Source: JBBQDZ01 sp038237515 (lineage in GTDB: Bacteria > Actinomycetota > Thermoleophilia > Gaiellales > Gaiellaceae). From it: DNA of 64,000 bases. Below the pieces are notes generated by a model. It did no database searches. It was not told the DNA's origin and saw only the letters and a list, made by a program, of their open reading frames with translations. The stretch spans positions 1-64,000 of the forward strand of contig JBBRYP010000010.1 of assembly GCA_038237515.1 (NCBI GenBank), given 5' to 3'. Positions 25,006-33,988 of this stretch are shown here, piece by piece; position 1 is the first letter of the stretch; each line of letters starts with the position of its first letter. The translations under genes were made by a program, and so were the position numbers.

Positions 25006-25048
25006 GCCGGCTTCGCCGGCTTGACCGTCTCACCCCGCGTTGCGGGTG
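25006..25048 (-). terminator. Two small hairpins between livM and livG
   Basis: GCCGGC-TTC-GCCGGC (25006-25020) and CACCCCGC-GTT-GCGGGTG (25031-25048) lie in the livM-livG spacer. They could protect mRNA ends or attenuate the distal ATPase genes. Neither has a U-tract. Confidence 0.4.
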
Positions 25049-25078
25049 CAACGGCGGAGTTCCTTCCGCAGCGAGACG

Positions 25079-26545
25079 TCAAGCGATCTCCACGCGCGCG
25101 GTTCCCATCAGGCCCTGCGGGCGCGCGGCCATCAGCACGATCAGGAGCGCGCCGAGAACGAGGAAACGCGTCGCCGCCTGCTCCTCCGGCGTTGCGATCA
25201 GCCGGTTCTCCCACACGAACGCCGCCAGGTAGAGAGTCGGTACGAGCGCCACCGTACGCCACCAACCCTCGACGATCGTCAGCGCGAGGACGGCGAGGAT
25301 CAGGGCCACGAACGCGTAGTTGCCGATCTCTGTCGTCGCTCGCGCGGGATGGATCACCCAGCTCTGGACCGCGCGACCGATCGCGTCGCCGCCTGCCGCT
25401 TGCCCCTTCGTCCCGCTCGGCCAGGCCGCCGCGACGATCGCGTGGAAGGCGTACCCGAAGCCGACGAGGCCCCCGAGGACCGCTAGTAGCTTCGGCCAGG
25501 GCCGGATCTTCGCCACGAGCGTGATCAGGACGACCGAGAGGAAGAGCCAGCGCGCCTGGTTCGCGTTCCGCAGGACCTCGAGTGAGACATTGACGGTGAT
25601 CGCGCCGAGCACAGCCCCGGCCATGCTCCCCGCACCCCCGAGGATCAGCATCGCGTAGACGGTGATCAGGAGCGGGACGTCGTAGTTGTCCGGGAAGACC
25701 CCGCCGGAGAGTGAGGCCTGCAGGGTCCCCGTCAGGCCGGCCACTGCCGCCCCGAACGCGAAGGCGAGCAGCTTCAGGCGGTTCACCGGCATCCCCATCA
25801 GCTCGGCGGCCAGCGGATCCTCGCGCAACGCCTGCCAGGCGCGCCCGGTGCGTGACCGGATCGCGAGGTAGAGGATCGCGAGCACGAGCGCGGCGACGAC
25901 GAGGGCAAGGTAGAAGTAGCCGCGCTCGTTGTCGATCCGCAACCCGAACAGACGGAAGGGGTCGAGCCCGGGGATGCCGTTCGGTCCGCCCGTGATGTTC
26001 GTCGAGGGCGTGAAGCCGAGGAAGCTGATGTGGTTCCCGTTCGTCGTGAAGACGACGAAGGCCTGGAGGAAGAACAGGGTCACGATCGCGAGGTAGTCCC
26101 CGCCGACCCGCCAAGAGCTCAGACCGAGCAGCAAGCCGAGGAGGGCTGTCGCGAGGACGATCACGGGGACGGAGGCCTCGGCCGGCCAGTGGATGCCGTA
26201 ATGGTCCGAGGAGAGGATCGCGTAGGCATAGGCGCCGAAGCCGAAGAACGCGACGTAGCCGAGATCGAGCAGTCCGGCGAAGCCGACGACGACGTTCAGC
26301 CCGATCGCGAGCAGCGCGAAGACGAGCGTGTCGAACCCGATGCGCAGGACGTACTGGTCGCTCGTGAGCACGGGCACGAGCGCCGCGGCCGCGAGGAAGA
26401 GCGCGAGGCGGGCCGGGGTCGGCGCCCGGTCGAGCTGACGCCGGAGCGGCGCGAGCCGCCCCCAGCCGGCAGCCGTACGCCCTTCCGCCTGCGCCACCCA
26501 CTCGTCCGTTCCGATCCGCTGGCTCTCAGATGCCGGTTGCTCCAT
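25079..26545 (-). CDS. livM: Branched-chain amino acid-type ABC permease LivM (system 1), extended
   Basis: This 488-residue permease has about ten to twelve membrane helices. It carries the LivM hallmarks LNVVVGFAGLLDLGYVAFFGFGAYAYA and WQALREDPLAAELMGMPVNRLKLLAFAFGAAVAGLTG. It is longer than the usual 320-420 residues. The extra sequence is an N-terminal cytoplasmic segment and a C-terminal region with additional helices after KIRPWPKLLAVLGG. I chose the ATG at 26545; an in-frame start at 26611 adds a weak leader. Confidence 0.9.
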   Translation of the reverse strand: MEQPASESQRIGTDEWVAQAEGRTAAGWGRLAPLRRQLDRAPTPARLALFLAAAALVPVLTSDQYVLRIGFDTLVFALLAIGLNVVVGFAGLLDLGYVAFFGFGAYAYAILSSDHYGIHWPAEASVPVIVLATALLGLLLGLSSWRVGGDYLAIVTLFFLQAFVVFTTNGNHISFLGFTPSTNITGGPNGIPGLDPFRLFGLRIDNERGYFYLALVVAALVLAILYLAIRSRTGRAWQALREDPLAAELMGMPVNRLKLLAFAFGAAVAGLTGTLQASLSGGVFPDNYDVPLLITVYAMLILGGAGSMAGAVLGAITVNVSLEVLRNANQARWLFLSVVLITLVAKIRPWPKLLAVLGGLVGFGYAFHAIVAAAWPSGTKGQAAGGDAIGRAVQSWVIHPARATTEIGNYAFVALILAVLALTIVEGWWRTVALVPTLYLAAFVWENRLIATPEEQAATRFLVLGALLIVLMAARPQGLMGTARVEIA

Positions 26546-26688
26546 CAGGAACTCGGCCAGGCGGCCGGCGGACAAGACGCAGTCGACATGCGCGCGGCGG
26601 CATCTCGGCAACTGTTCGGCCGTCGGCAGCGCGCTTCGAGCGAACCTCTAGCGGCCGCCAGGCCCCGTCGCGCAGCGACCCCGACACA

Positions 26689-26725
26689 TAGGCAATTGAT
26701 CGACGCTTTTCCGATCAATCGCCTA
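26689..26725 (-). terminator. Stem-loop at the livH stop codon
   Basis: TAGGCAATTGATCG pairs with CGATCAATCGCCTA across a short loop, with one bulged base on each arm, and overlaps the livH stop. It is AT-richer than its surroundings. It probably stabilises or partly terminates the mRNA between livH and livM. Confidence 0.55.
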
Positions 26726-27646
26726 CACCTTCTTGATGTCGGCGCGCCCGAGCAGTCCCGTCGGTCGCACGAGGAGGACGGCGATGAGAACCCCGAAGAC
26801 GATCAGGTCGGAGAACGTCGACGAGAGGTAGACGGTCGAGAACGATTCCGCGAGGCCGATGAAGAGCCCGCCGAGCATCGCACCCGGGATGTTCCCGATC
26901 CCACCGACGACGGCCGCCGTGAAGCCCTTGAGGCCGGCGATGAAGCCCATGAAGTGGTAGACGCGCTGGAAGACGAGCCCGACCATGACGCCTGCGGCTC
27001 CCGCGAGCGCGGAGCCGATGAAGAAGGTCACGACGATCACCTTGTCGACGTCGATCCCCATCATCGCCGCCGCCTCCCGGTCGAAGGCCGTAGCCCGCAT
27101 CGCGCGGCCGAGCTGCGTCCGGCCGACGAAGAGCGTCAGCGCCACCATGAGACCGAGGGTGGCGACGATCACGATGATCCGCAGCGGCGAGATCTTGAGC
27201 ACGCCTGCATGGAGGGGCAGGAAGAGACTCCCACCGGAGAGCTCGAAGCTGTCGTAGGAGCGGAAGTTCGGCGAGAAGAGCAGGAGCGCGGCGTTTTGCA
27301 GGAAGAACGAGACGCCGAGCGCCGAGATCAGCGGCGCAATCCGGGGCGCGTTGCGGAGCGGCCGGTAGGCGAAGCGCTCGATCGCCACCCCCAGGAGTCC
27401 CGATCCGAGCATGGCCGCTCCGAACATCAGGACGATCAGAAGCGGAATCGGGATCACGGGGCTCACCGAGCCGCCGAAGACGTTCAGGACGCCGTAGCCG
27501 ATGAACGCGCCGATCATGTAGACGTCGCCGTGCGCGAAGTTCAGGAGCTTCAGGATCCCGTAGACCATCGAGTACCCCAGCGCGATTAGCGCGTAGACGC
27601 TGCCGAGCGTCACACCGTTCACGAGTTGCTGGACGAAAAGGTCCAC
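26723..27646 (-). CDS. livH: Branched-chain amino acid-type ABC permease LivH (system 1)
   Basis: This 307-residue permease starts at a GTG (VDLFVQQLVNGVTLGSVYALIALGYSMVYGILKLLNFAHGDVYMIGA). This is the classic LivH opening, including the NFAHGD motif. About eight membrane helices follow, including a GVMVGLVFQRVYHFMGFIAGLKGFTAAVVGGIGN loop region conserved in LivH. It forms the channel together with LivM. It lies 65 bases downstream of livJ, with a strong hairpin in the spacer. Confidence 0.93.
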   Translation of the reverse strand: MDLFVQQLVNGVTLGSVYALIALGYSMVYGILKLLNFAHGDVYMIGAFIGYGVLNVFGGSVSPVIPIPLLIVLMFGAAMLGSGLLGVAIERFAYRPLRNAPRIAPLISALGVSFFLQNAALLLFSPNFRSYDSFELSGGSLFLPLHAGVLKISPLRIIVIVATLGLMVALTLFVGRTQLGRAMRATAFDREAAAMMGIDVDKVIVVTFFIGSALAGAAGVMVGLVFQRVYHFMGFIAGLKGFTAAVVGGIGNIPGAMLGGLFIGLAESFSTVYLSSTFSDLIVFGVLIAVLLVRPTGLLGRADIKKV

Positions 27647-27673
27647 GCGGGGGTTTCTACGGCCGTTCGCGGC

Positions 27674-27698
27674 GGGGCGGCCCTGCTCGGGCCGCCCC
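27674..27698 (-). terminator. Perfect hairpin between livJ and livH
   Basis: A 10-bp perfect stem (GGGGCGGCCC with GGGCCGCCCC) and 5-base loop lie between the binding-protein gene and the permease genes. Hairpins in this position are known in binding-protein transporter operons to favour higher expression of the binding protein. That role is inferred here. Confidence 0.65.
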
Positions 27699-27711
27699 TC
27701 GCGTTCCGGCC

Positions 27712-28857
27712 TCAGCCGACGAGCGTCCGCTTCGAGCCGGTGATCTGATACACGTAGAACTTGGCGCTGGGGTTGTCCCCGTGCCGGTTGAAGGAGAGCG
27801 GCAGACCGAGGATCGTCTTGCCGATCTTCACCTTGTACATGTCGGCGAGCACCTCGCTGCGGGTCGCCTTGTTGTCCTTGCACGCCGCCTTGTACGCCGA
27901 CAGCATCGCCTGCGTCGCGACGTAGGTGGGAGGCCCGAAGGTGCCCCACTTGGAGCCGTAGCGCGACTCGTAGGACTTGATCAGCCCGGCGGTTCCGCGG
28001 GTTCCGCGGATGTCGCGGGCGAATGACGAGATGTAGCGGCCGCTGGCCTTGAAGTCACCGGAGTCGAGGCCGTCCGACCCGAAGATCTTCGCGTTCTTGC
28101 CCTGCTCCCGCATCTGCTCGTAGAAGAGCTGCCCGTTCGCCGCCACCTGCCAGGGCAGGAAGACGACCGTCGTCGAGTCGGAGATCTTCGAGACGAGCGA
28201 GGAGAAGTCGGTTGTCTTCTGGTTCACCGACTCGCGGTCGACCTTGACGCCCTTCGCCTTTAGGACCTTGCCGGCCTCGTCCGCGATTCCGGTCGAGTAC
28301 GACTCCTGGTCGTCGACGATGAACACGCGCTTCGCATGCAGCTTCTTGATCATGAAGTTCGCGTCGCTGTCAGCCTGGGACTTGTCGCTCCCCACGACCC
28401 GGAAGAACGTCGGGTACTTGCCCGTCGTCAGGGTCGCGTTCGTCGCCGACATCGAGACGTACGCGAGCTTCGCGCGCTTGTAGATCGAGCCGACGGCCTG
28501 CACCTCCTGGCTGCCCGCGGGGCCAACGACGCCGAGGACCGAGCTGTCGGCCGCAAGCTTCGTGGCACCCGTCTGGGCGAGCGAGGGGTTGAGCTGCGTG
28601 TCGACCTGCTGGAGCGTGAAGCTCGTCTTGTTCGCCTTGTTGAAGCTGTCGAGCGAGAACTGCGCCCAGTGCAGCTGCTCGTCGCCGAGGAACGCGACCG
28701 AGCCTGTGATCGGGCCCATGAATCCAACCGGAAGTCCCGTGCACGCGATCGGCTTGGCCGCCGCCGCTGGCGAGGCCGAGACCGGCGATGCGGTCGCCGC
28801 CACGAGCGCAGCCGCTACGAGCATTGCGGTGAGCAGGAACAGCCCTGCCTTCTTCAT
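27712..28857 (-). CDS. livJ: Periplasmic-type substrate-binding protein LivJ (system 1)
   Basis: This 381-residue type I periplasmic binding protein has a signal peptide (MKKAGLFLLTAMLVAAALVAATASPVSA, trimmed near residue 28). Its ligand-binding fold carries family phrases such as GFMGPITGSVAFLGDEQLHW, VVGPAGSQEVQAVGSIYK and KRVFIVDDQESYSTGIADE. An AGGAGGATGTAG sequence gives a strong ribosome binding site. It is the first gene of livJHMGF. The substrate is not predictable from the visible pocket residues. Confidence 0.92.
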   Translation of the reverse strand: MKKAGLFLLTAMLVAAALVAATASPVSASPAAAAKPIACTGLPVGFMGPITGSVAFLGDEQLHWAQFSLDSFNKANKTSFTLQQVDTQLNPSLAQTGATKLAADSSVLGVVGPAGSQEVQAVGSIYKRAKLAYVSMSATNATLTTGKYPTFFRVVGSDKSQADSDANFMIKKLHAKRVFIVDDQESYSTGIADEAGKVLKAKGVKVDRESVNQKTTDFSSLVSKISDSTTVVFLPWQVAANGQLFYEQMREQGKNAKIFGSDGLDSGDFKASGRYISSFARDIRGTRGTAGLIKSYESRYGSKWGTFGPPTYVATQAMLSAYKAACKDNKATRSEVLADMYKVKIGKTILGLPLSFNRHGDNPSAKFYVYQITGSKRTLVG

Positions 28858-28879
28858 CTACATCCTCCTTGTGGTTGTC

Positions 28880-29596
28880 TTACTCGCGGCTCTCGTAGGC
28901 ACGAGACGCCGGATCTCCCGACGGATGGAACACCCCGAGCACCCGCATCGGGCCGGGGCCTGTGTTCTCCAAGCAATGCTGCTCGAACGGCGGCAGGTGC
29001 ATGCACGACCCCGCCGAGATCGGTGTGTCGGTGCCGCCGACGTGGAGCATGCCCTCGCCCTCGACGACGTAGACGACCTCGTCGTAGGTGTGGCTGTGCT
29101 CGGGCGAGCGTCCCGGGGGGATCGTCCCGACGAACTGCGTCACGTCTGGGCAGCCGAGGTCCTGGTTGACCAGGTATCGAAACTCCCTGTCCTTGCCCGC
29201 CGGCAGCGAGGGGCGGTTCTCATAGCGGACGACGACGGCGTCTCCCGTCGGTGGAGCCTCCGCCGGAGCCGTCACGGAGAGCAGTACGAGCTCCTCGTCG
29301 TCGCGGTTCTCGATCGACCAGCGCTCGCCCGGCCGGACGTAGGCGCCGTTTCCGGGCTCGAGCTCGTGGCTACCGCCGGCGAGCCTGAGCGTGCCGCGGC
29401 CGGACACGACGTACAGAACCTCCTGGCGGCTGTCGAGCGAGCGATCGCTCGACCGCCCCGGTGCGAACCGGACGACGCGCTGCTCGAGCCGCTCGCAGCC
29501 CGTCGAGGCGCCGACCGCCACGCGCGTCTCCGCGGTGTCTCCCTCGTCACGGTGCCCGGGCACCGCCGACTCGTTCGTGACGTAACCCGGCACCCG
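28880..29596 (-). CDS. Bicupin protein
   Basis: This protein of about 238 residues has two cupin barrels. The first (about 35-110) lacks metal-binding histidines. The second carries H, H and E in EHSHTYDEVVYVVEGEG plus a later His in FEQHCLENTG, so only the C-terminal barrel can hold a metal. Bicupins include ureidoglycine aminohydrolase and aromatic dioxygenases, but nothing fixes the reaction. I chose the GTG at 29596, after GAAGAGA; a TTG at 29629 overlapping the upstream gene is the alternative. Confidence 0.8.
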   Translation of the reverse strand, partial: RVPGYVTNESAVPGHRDEGDTAETRVAVGASTGCERLEQRVVRFAPGRSSDRSLDSRQEVLYVVSGRGTLRLAGGSHELEPGNGAYVRPGERWSIENRDDEELVLLSVTAPAEAPPTGDAVVVRYENRPSLPAGKDREFRYLVNQDLGCPDVTQFVGTIPPGRSPEHSHTYDEVVYVVEGEGMLHVGGTDTPISAGSCMHLPPFEQHCLENTGPGPMRVLGVFHPSGDPASRAYESRE

Positions 29597-29625
29597 AGGA
29601 TTCTCTTCAGGCCGGAGCCTGGAAG

Positions 29626-30060
29626 TCAATCAGGCTCGGCCAGCTGCCTGGCGGCGGCGAGAACCTCCTCGGCGTGCCCACCCACCTCCACCGAGGGCCA
29701 CACTCGCCGCACCTCCCCCTCAGCGTCGAGCAGGAGGGTGACGCGAGCCGCGAGCGTCCCGTGGTCGCCGTAGTCCTTGGAGAGGCCCAGGCGCTCCGTG
29801 AGCGCACCGCCTTGGTCGGCCACCAGCGGGAAGCGAAGGCCGCACTCCTGCGCGAATCGGTCGTGGCTGTCAGAGGTGTCGACGCTCACGCCGACGACTT
29901 CGACTCCCGCGGCCCGGAAGTCGTCGTAGAGGCCCTCGAAGCTCCGCGCCTCCCGCTCGCAGCCGGCGGTGAAGTCGGCCGCGTAGAAGTAGACGACGGT
30001 GGGGCCCTCGAGCGGCTTCGGCAGCGACTCGACCGGGAAGCGCTCTCCTTCTGCGATCAC
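29626..30060 (-). CDS. Peroxiredoxin (Bcp/PrxQ-type)
   Basis: This 144-residue thioredoxin-fold protein has the peroxidatic motif in YFYAADFTAGCEREARSF (T-x-x-C) and the supporting arginine in LAARVTLLLD. The resolving cysteine five residues later, seen in many PrxQ proteins, is absent; another Cys occurs in AQECGLRFPL. It reduces hydroperoxides using a thiol donor. It follows the dehydratase gene in the same direction. Confidence 0.9.
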   Translation of the reverse strand: MIAEGERFPVESLPKPLEGPTVVYFYAADFTAGCEREARSFEGLYDDFRAAGVEVVGVSVDTSDSHDRFAQECGLRFPLVADQGGALTERLGLSKDYGDHGTLAARVTLLLDAEGEVRRVWPSVEVGGHAEEVLAAARQLAEPD

Positions 30061-30107
30061 CGCTCCAGCCTACTTGCCCCGGGTGAGCGCGGTGGAGAGG
30101 TGAGGCG

Positions 30108-31058
30108 TTACCGAGGCGTCTCGCCCCCGAGGATGGTCGCCAGGAGGGAGAGGTCGATGTTGCCGCCCGAGACCACGCAGACGATCTTCCCGGTGCCGGC
30201 GCGGCCGGAGAGGGCGGCGGCCGGAGCAAGCGCTCCGGCGCCCTCGGCGACGACGCGAACCCGCTCGGCGAGCAGGCGGATCGCCGCCGCGACCTCGCCG
30301 AGGGAGACCGTGAACGATCGGTCGATTAGGCTCGAGACGAGCTCCCACATGCGGGGCAGGACGCGGGGGCTGCCGGAGCCGTCGACGAAGGAGGGCCGGT
30401 AGTCGAACTCGCAGGGCTCCCCGGCCGCGAGGGAGGCCGCGACCGGAGCGCCCGTATCGGGCTCGACGGGGCAGACTCCGACGGCGGGGGCGAGGGCGCG
30501 GATCGCGCTCGCGATGCCGGCGGTGAGCCCGCCGCCACCGTAGGGGACGAGGACGAGATCGACATCGGGCAGGTCCTCGAGGATCTCGAGGCCAATCGTG
30601 CCGTTGCCGGCCATCACGAGGTCGTCCTGGACGGGGTGGACGAAGAGTCCCTCGGCGCCGTCGTAGTGGCAGTCGACGATGATCTGCCACCAGCGCGCGG
30701 AGGGCACCTTCACGACGGTCCCACCGAGCCGCTCGATCGCGTCGAGCTTCGTCTGCGGCGCGTGCTCTGGAACGACGATGGTGGCGGGCACGCCGAGTTC
30801 CCGTGCGGCCCACGCGACTCCCTGCGCCATGTTGCCGGCGCTCGCGGTAACGACGCCGCGCGCGGTGGCCTCCGGGGACGCGCGCCGGATCGCGTTCGTC
30901 GCGCCGCGGATCTTGAAGGAACCGATCGGCTGGAGGCTCTCGAGCTTCAGGTAGATCTCGGCCGGCGCCTCCGGCGCGTCGAGTCGGACGAGCGGCGTGC
31001 GAACGGCGGCGCCGGCGATCGTCTGCTGCGCCCGGCGGATCTCCTCGATCGAGATCAA
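30108..31058 (-). CDS. Threonine dehydratase-family PLP enzyme (EutB/BhcB-like)
   Basis: This 316-residue fold-type II PLP enzyme has the Schiff-base lysine in IGSFKIRGATNA, the phosphate loop PYGGGGLTAGIAS and the C-terminal VVSGGNID serine motif. It starts at a TTG that overlaps the stop of the cyclodeaminase-like gene (TTGA). No ACT domain is present, so it is a catabolic form. A dehydratase of this family coupled to an ornithine-cyclodeaminase-fold protein recurs in hydroxyectoine degradation (EutB/EutC) and the beta-hydroxyaspartate cycle (BhcB/BhcD). Confidence 0.88.
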   Translation of the reverse strand: MISIEEIRRAQQTIAGAAVRTPLVRLDAPEAPAEIYLKLESLQPIGSFKIRGATNAIRRASPEATARGVVTASAGNMAQGVAWAARELGVPATIVVPEHAPQTKLDAIERLGGTVVKVPSARWWQIIVDCHYDGAEGLFVHPVQDDLVMAGNGTIGLEILEDLPDVDLVLVPYGGGGLTAGIASAIRALAPAVGVCPVEPDTGAPVAASLAAGEPCEFDYRPSFVDGSGSPRVLPRMWELVSSLIDRSFTVSLGEVAAAIRLLAERVRVVAEGAGALAPAAALSGRAGTGKIVCVVSGGNIDLSLLATILGGETPR

Positions 31059-32017
31059 AACTCGACGTCGGCCCCGCGGCCCGCCTCGCGGGCGCGGCTG
31101 ACGACGTACTCGGCGGCGAAGAGGTCCTCGACCGCGAGGCCGAGCGACTCGAAGACGGTGATCTCCTCCTCCGAGGAGCGGCCGGGCCTGACGCCGGTCA
31201 GCACCTCGCCGAGCTCGGCGCGGAGGTGATCCGCGCCGATCGCGCCCTCCTCGAGGGCGAGCAGGTAATCGCCAGCCTCGTTCTCGACCGACTCCCGGCG
31301 GTCGCCGAAGAACGCTGCGGCCGCGACCGTCGCCGCGTCGAGCTCGCGCGTGTGGGGAAAGCAGGCTCCGACGGCGTTGAGGTGGGCGCCGGGCCTCAGC
31401 CACTCGCGCCGCAGTACGGGTTCGGCGGAGCTGGTCGCCGTGACGATCACGTCCGCCCCGCGCACGGCCTCCTCGGCGGAGGAGGCAGCCTCGGCCCCGG
31501 CCTCGGCGGCAAGCTCCCGGGCGCGCTCCGGATTGCGGCTCGCGACGCGGATGCGCTCGAAGGGGCGGACGAGTGGCAGCGCCTCCAGATGCGCGCGCGC
31601 CTGGATTCCCGCGCCGAGGATCGCGAGCTCCCGGGCATCCTTGCGCGCGAGCACGCGCGTCGCGAGCGCCGAGCAGGCCGCCGTGCGGATGGCGGTGATC
31701 GCGGAGGCGTTCAGCATCGCGCGCACCTCCCCGGTCACGCCGTCGAAGAGCGTCACGGACCCCTGGTGAGCGTCGAGACCGCGCTGCGGATTGTCCGGGA
31801 AGACGCAGACCGTCTTCAGCGAGTAGAGGGGCCGTGCCCCCGCGCGGTGCGCCGGCATCAGCCCGAGGAAGTTGGACTCACCCGGAGGCCGGACGACCGG
31901 GCGCAGCGGCTGGTGGAGCTCGCCGCGGGCGAGCGCGACGAGCGCCGCCTCCATCGCCTCGATGCAGCCGGGGAAGTCGAGGAGCTCCTCGACCTCGCGC
32001 TGGTTCAGGACGAGCAC
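31055..32017 (-). CDS. Ornithine cyclodeaminase / mu-crystallin family protein (EutC/BhcD-like)
   Basis: This 320-residue NAD-dependent enzyme has the family segments SLKTVCVFPDNPQRGLDAHQGSVTLFDGVTGEVRAMLNA and ITAIRTAACSALATRVLA. A Rossmann motif follows (LAILGAGIQARAHLEAL). Members include ornithine cyclodeaminase, imine reductases, EutC and iminosuccinate reductase. It overlaps the dehydratase gene by 4 bases and is cotranscribed with it, which favours a two-step dehydration/imine-reduction role over proline synthesis. Confidence 0.9.
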   Translation of the reverse strand: MLVLNQREVEELLDFPGCIEAMEAALVALARGELHQPLRPVVRPPGESNFLGLMPAHRAGARPLYSLKTVCVFPDNPQRGLDAHQGSVTLFDGVTGEVRAMLNASAITAIRTAACSALATRVLARKDARELAILGAGIQARAHLEALPLVRPFERIRVASRNPERARELAAEAGAEAASSAEEAVRGADVIVTATSSAEPVLRREWLRPGAHLNAVGACFPHTRELDAATVAAAAFFGDRRESVENEAGDYLLALEEGAIGADHLRAELGEVLTGVRPGRSSEEEITVFESLGLAVEDLFAAEYVVSRAREAGRGADVEF

Positions 32018-32090
32018 GCGCGCCCTCCGCCCGCGGCGGCACCCGCCCGGCAGAGCCGGGGTCGCGCGTGAACTCTCGCCGCAGGGCGTC

Positions 32091-33005
32091 TCACGGGAAG
32101 AGCGAGCCTAGCGCCGCCCGCTCCCCCTCCGACAGCAAGACGGTAAGGGCCTGCATGACCGGGTCGAGGTGCTCGGGCCGGCGCGGCCCGACGACGATCG
32201 CGTCGAGGTGGGGGCTCGCGAGCAGCCAGGCGAGCGCCAGTGCCGCGGTGTCCACTCCTCGGAGTGCCGCCTCGTCCGCCAGGAGCTCCAGGCCGACGTA
32301 GACCCGCCCGTCCTCGAGGTGACGGTAGGGCTCGGGTCGCAGCGTCATCCGCGAGCCCGCGGGCGGCTGCTCTGCACGGCGGTATTTCCCGGTCAGCCAG
32401 CCGCCGGCGAGCGGGCTGAAAGCCTGGTAGGCGAGTCCCGAGGCCGCGCACAGGGGTAGGACCGCCGTCTCGTCGCTGCGCTCGAGCAACGAGTAGGAGT
32501 TCTGCACCGTCGTCGGCCGGCCCGCCTCCAGGAACAGCGCCAGCTCGTTCGCCTCGACGTTGGAGACCCCGTAGGCCTCCACCACACCCCGCTCGAGAAG
32601 CTCCTCGAAGACGGCCGCCGTGTCCGGGACCGGCGTCGCCGGATCGAATGCGTGGGCCAGGTACAGCTCGACGCGCTCGACGCCGAGACGCCCGAGGCTG
32701 CTCTCGATCTGGCGCAGGATCCGCGTCCGGGCGAGCCCGCTGTCGCCCCCCGCCTCCATCGGGTTGAACGTCTTCGTCGTCAGCCGCGGACGGTTCCCGG
32801 TCGCTGCGATCCACCGGCCGATCGTCGCCTCCGAGCGCCCGCCGCCGTAGGCGTCGGCGGTGTCGAAGCGGTGGATGCCCATCTGCCAGGCCGCGTCCAT
32901 GATCGCGAACGCCTGCTCCTCGGTCTCGCCACGGCCGACGAGGTCGAGCGTCGAGCCGATGCCGCCGAAGTTGCCGCAGCCGAGGATCACGCGGTCGACC
33001 GGCAT
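32091..33005 (-). CDS. Aldo/keto reductase
   Basis: This 304-residue AKR has all four catalytic positions visible: D and Y in RFDTADAYGGGRSE, K in TTKTFN and H in VELYLAHAFDP. It reduces aldehydes or ketones with NADPH. It is upstream of the ornithine-cyclodeaminase-like gene on the same strand, about 74 bases away, and divergent from the ketopantoate-reductase-like pair. It may process a carbonyl intermediate of the same pathway. Confidence 0.92.
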   Translation of the reverse strand: MPVDRVILGCGNFGGIGSTLDLVGRGETEEQAFAIMDAAWQMGIHRFDTADAYGGGRSEATIGRWIAATGNRPRLTTKTFNPMEAGGDSGLARTRILRQIESSLGRLGVERVELYLAHAFDPATPVPDTAAVFEELLERGVVEAYGVSNVEANELALFLEAGRPTTVQNSYSLLERSDETAVLPLCAASGLAYQAFSPLAGGWLTGKYRRAEQPPAGSRMTLRPEPYRHLEDGRVYVGLELLADEAALRGVDTAALALAWLLASPHLDAIVVGPRRPEHLDPVMQALTVLLSEGERAALGSLFP

Positions 33006-33046
33006 CAGGGCGAGCCTACTCCCGCCGGCCGCGTTAGCGTTGCGCC

Positions 33047-33988
33047 GTGGATCGCGTCTGCGTCATCGGCGGCGGTGTGATCGGGAGCCTCTACGCCGGG
33101 CACCTGGCGGGCGTCGCCGAGACGTCGCTGCTCGTGCGACGTGAGGAGCACGCTCTGGCGCTCGAGCGTGAGGGCCTGCGGGTGTCGGGCAAGAGCGACT
33201 TCGTCGCGCGCGTCGCCGCCACGGCCGACCCGGCCGAGCTCCCGGAGTTCGACCTGGGCATCCTGGCGACGAAGGCCACCGACCTCGACGCCGCCGCCTC
33301 GCGCCTGGCGGGCCTCGCGCCCGGCGCCACCCTGATGACAATCCAGAACGGCCTCGGCGCCGAGGAGATCGTCCGGCGCCACGGCGACTGGCCGCTCGTC
33401 TCCGCGGTCACCTTCATGAGCGGCGTCCGCCACGGCGACGCGCACGTCGAATACGAGCTGGACACGGAGACCTGGATGGGCCCCTACGACGGCGGCGTCT
33501 CGGAGGAGCGGGTCGAACAGGTGCGGGCGCTGCTCGAGAGCGGGGGCCTGCGCGCCCGTACGTTTCCCGACCTGAGGCCGGCCCAGTGGTCGAAGCTCGT
33601 GTTCAACGCGACGGTCAACACGGTGGCCGCGCTCACCGACCTCCCCCACGTCGGGCAGTTCGCGGCGCGCGATCAGCCGGTCGACCTCGGGCACCTCGTT
33701 CACGACCTGATGGAGGAGGGCAAGCGGGTCGCCGCCGCGGCCGGCGTCGAGCTCTACGAAGATCCCTGGGAGATGAACGTCCTCGCGGTGCGGCGCGGCG
33801 AGACCGAGGCCGCCTCGGGTCACTACGCGCACGTCCCCTCGATGCTCGAGGACGTTCGCTCGCACCGGCGCACGGAGGTCGACTTCATCACCGGCGCGCT
33901 CGTTCGGGAGGCGCAGCGGCTGGGCGTGGCCGTGCCGCTCCACAGCGCGATGTACCGGCTCGTGCGGGCGCGGGAGGCTGGCGGATGA
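33047..33988 (+). CDS. Ketopantoate reductase-family protein (copy 1)
   Basis: This 313-residue protein starts at a GTG with a Rossmann motif (VIGGGVIGSLYAGHL), the family's QNGLGAEE segment and the catalytic lysine in WSKLVFNATVNTVAALT. It ends with a C-terminal helical domain carrying HYAHVPSMLEDVRSHRRTEVDFITGALV. Family members include PanE and paralogues acting on other 2-keto acids. It overlaps a second copy by 4 bases. Two PanE-like genes in a catabolic operon argue against pantothenate synthesis. Confidence 0.9.
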   Translation: MDRVCVIGGGVIGSLYAGHLAGVAETSLLVRREEHALALEREGLRVSGKSDFVARVAATADPAELPEFDLGILATKATDLDAAASRLAGLAPGATLMTIQNGLGAEEIVRRHGDWPLVSAVTFMSGVRHGDAHVEYELDTETWMGPYDGGVSEERVEQVRALLESGGLRARTFPDLRPAQWSKLVFNATVNTVAALTDLPHVGQFAARDQPVDLGHLVHDLMEEGKRVAAAAGVELYEDPWEMNVLAVRRGETEAASGHYAHVPSMLEDVRSHRRTEVDFITGALVREAQRLGVAVPLHSAMYRLVRAREAGG

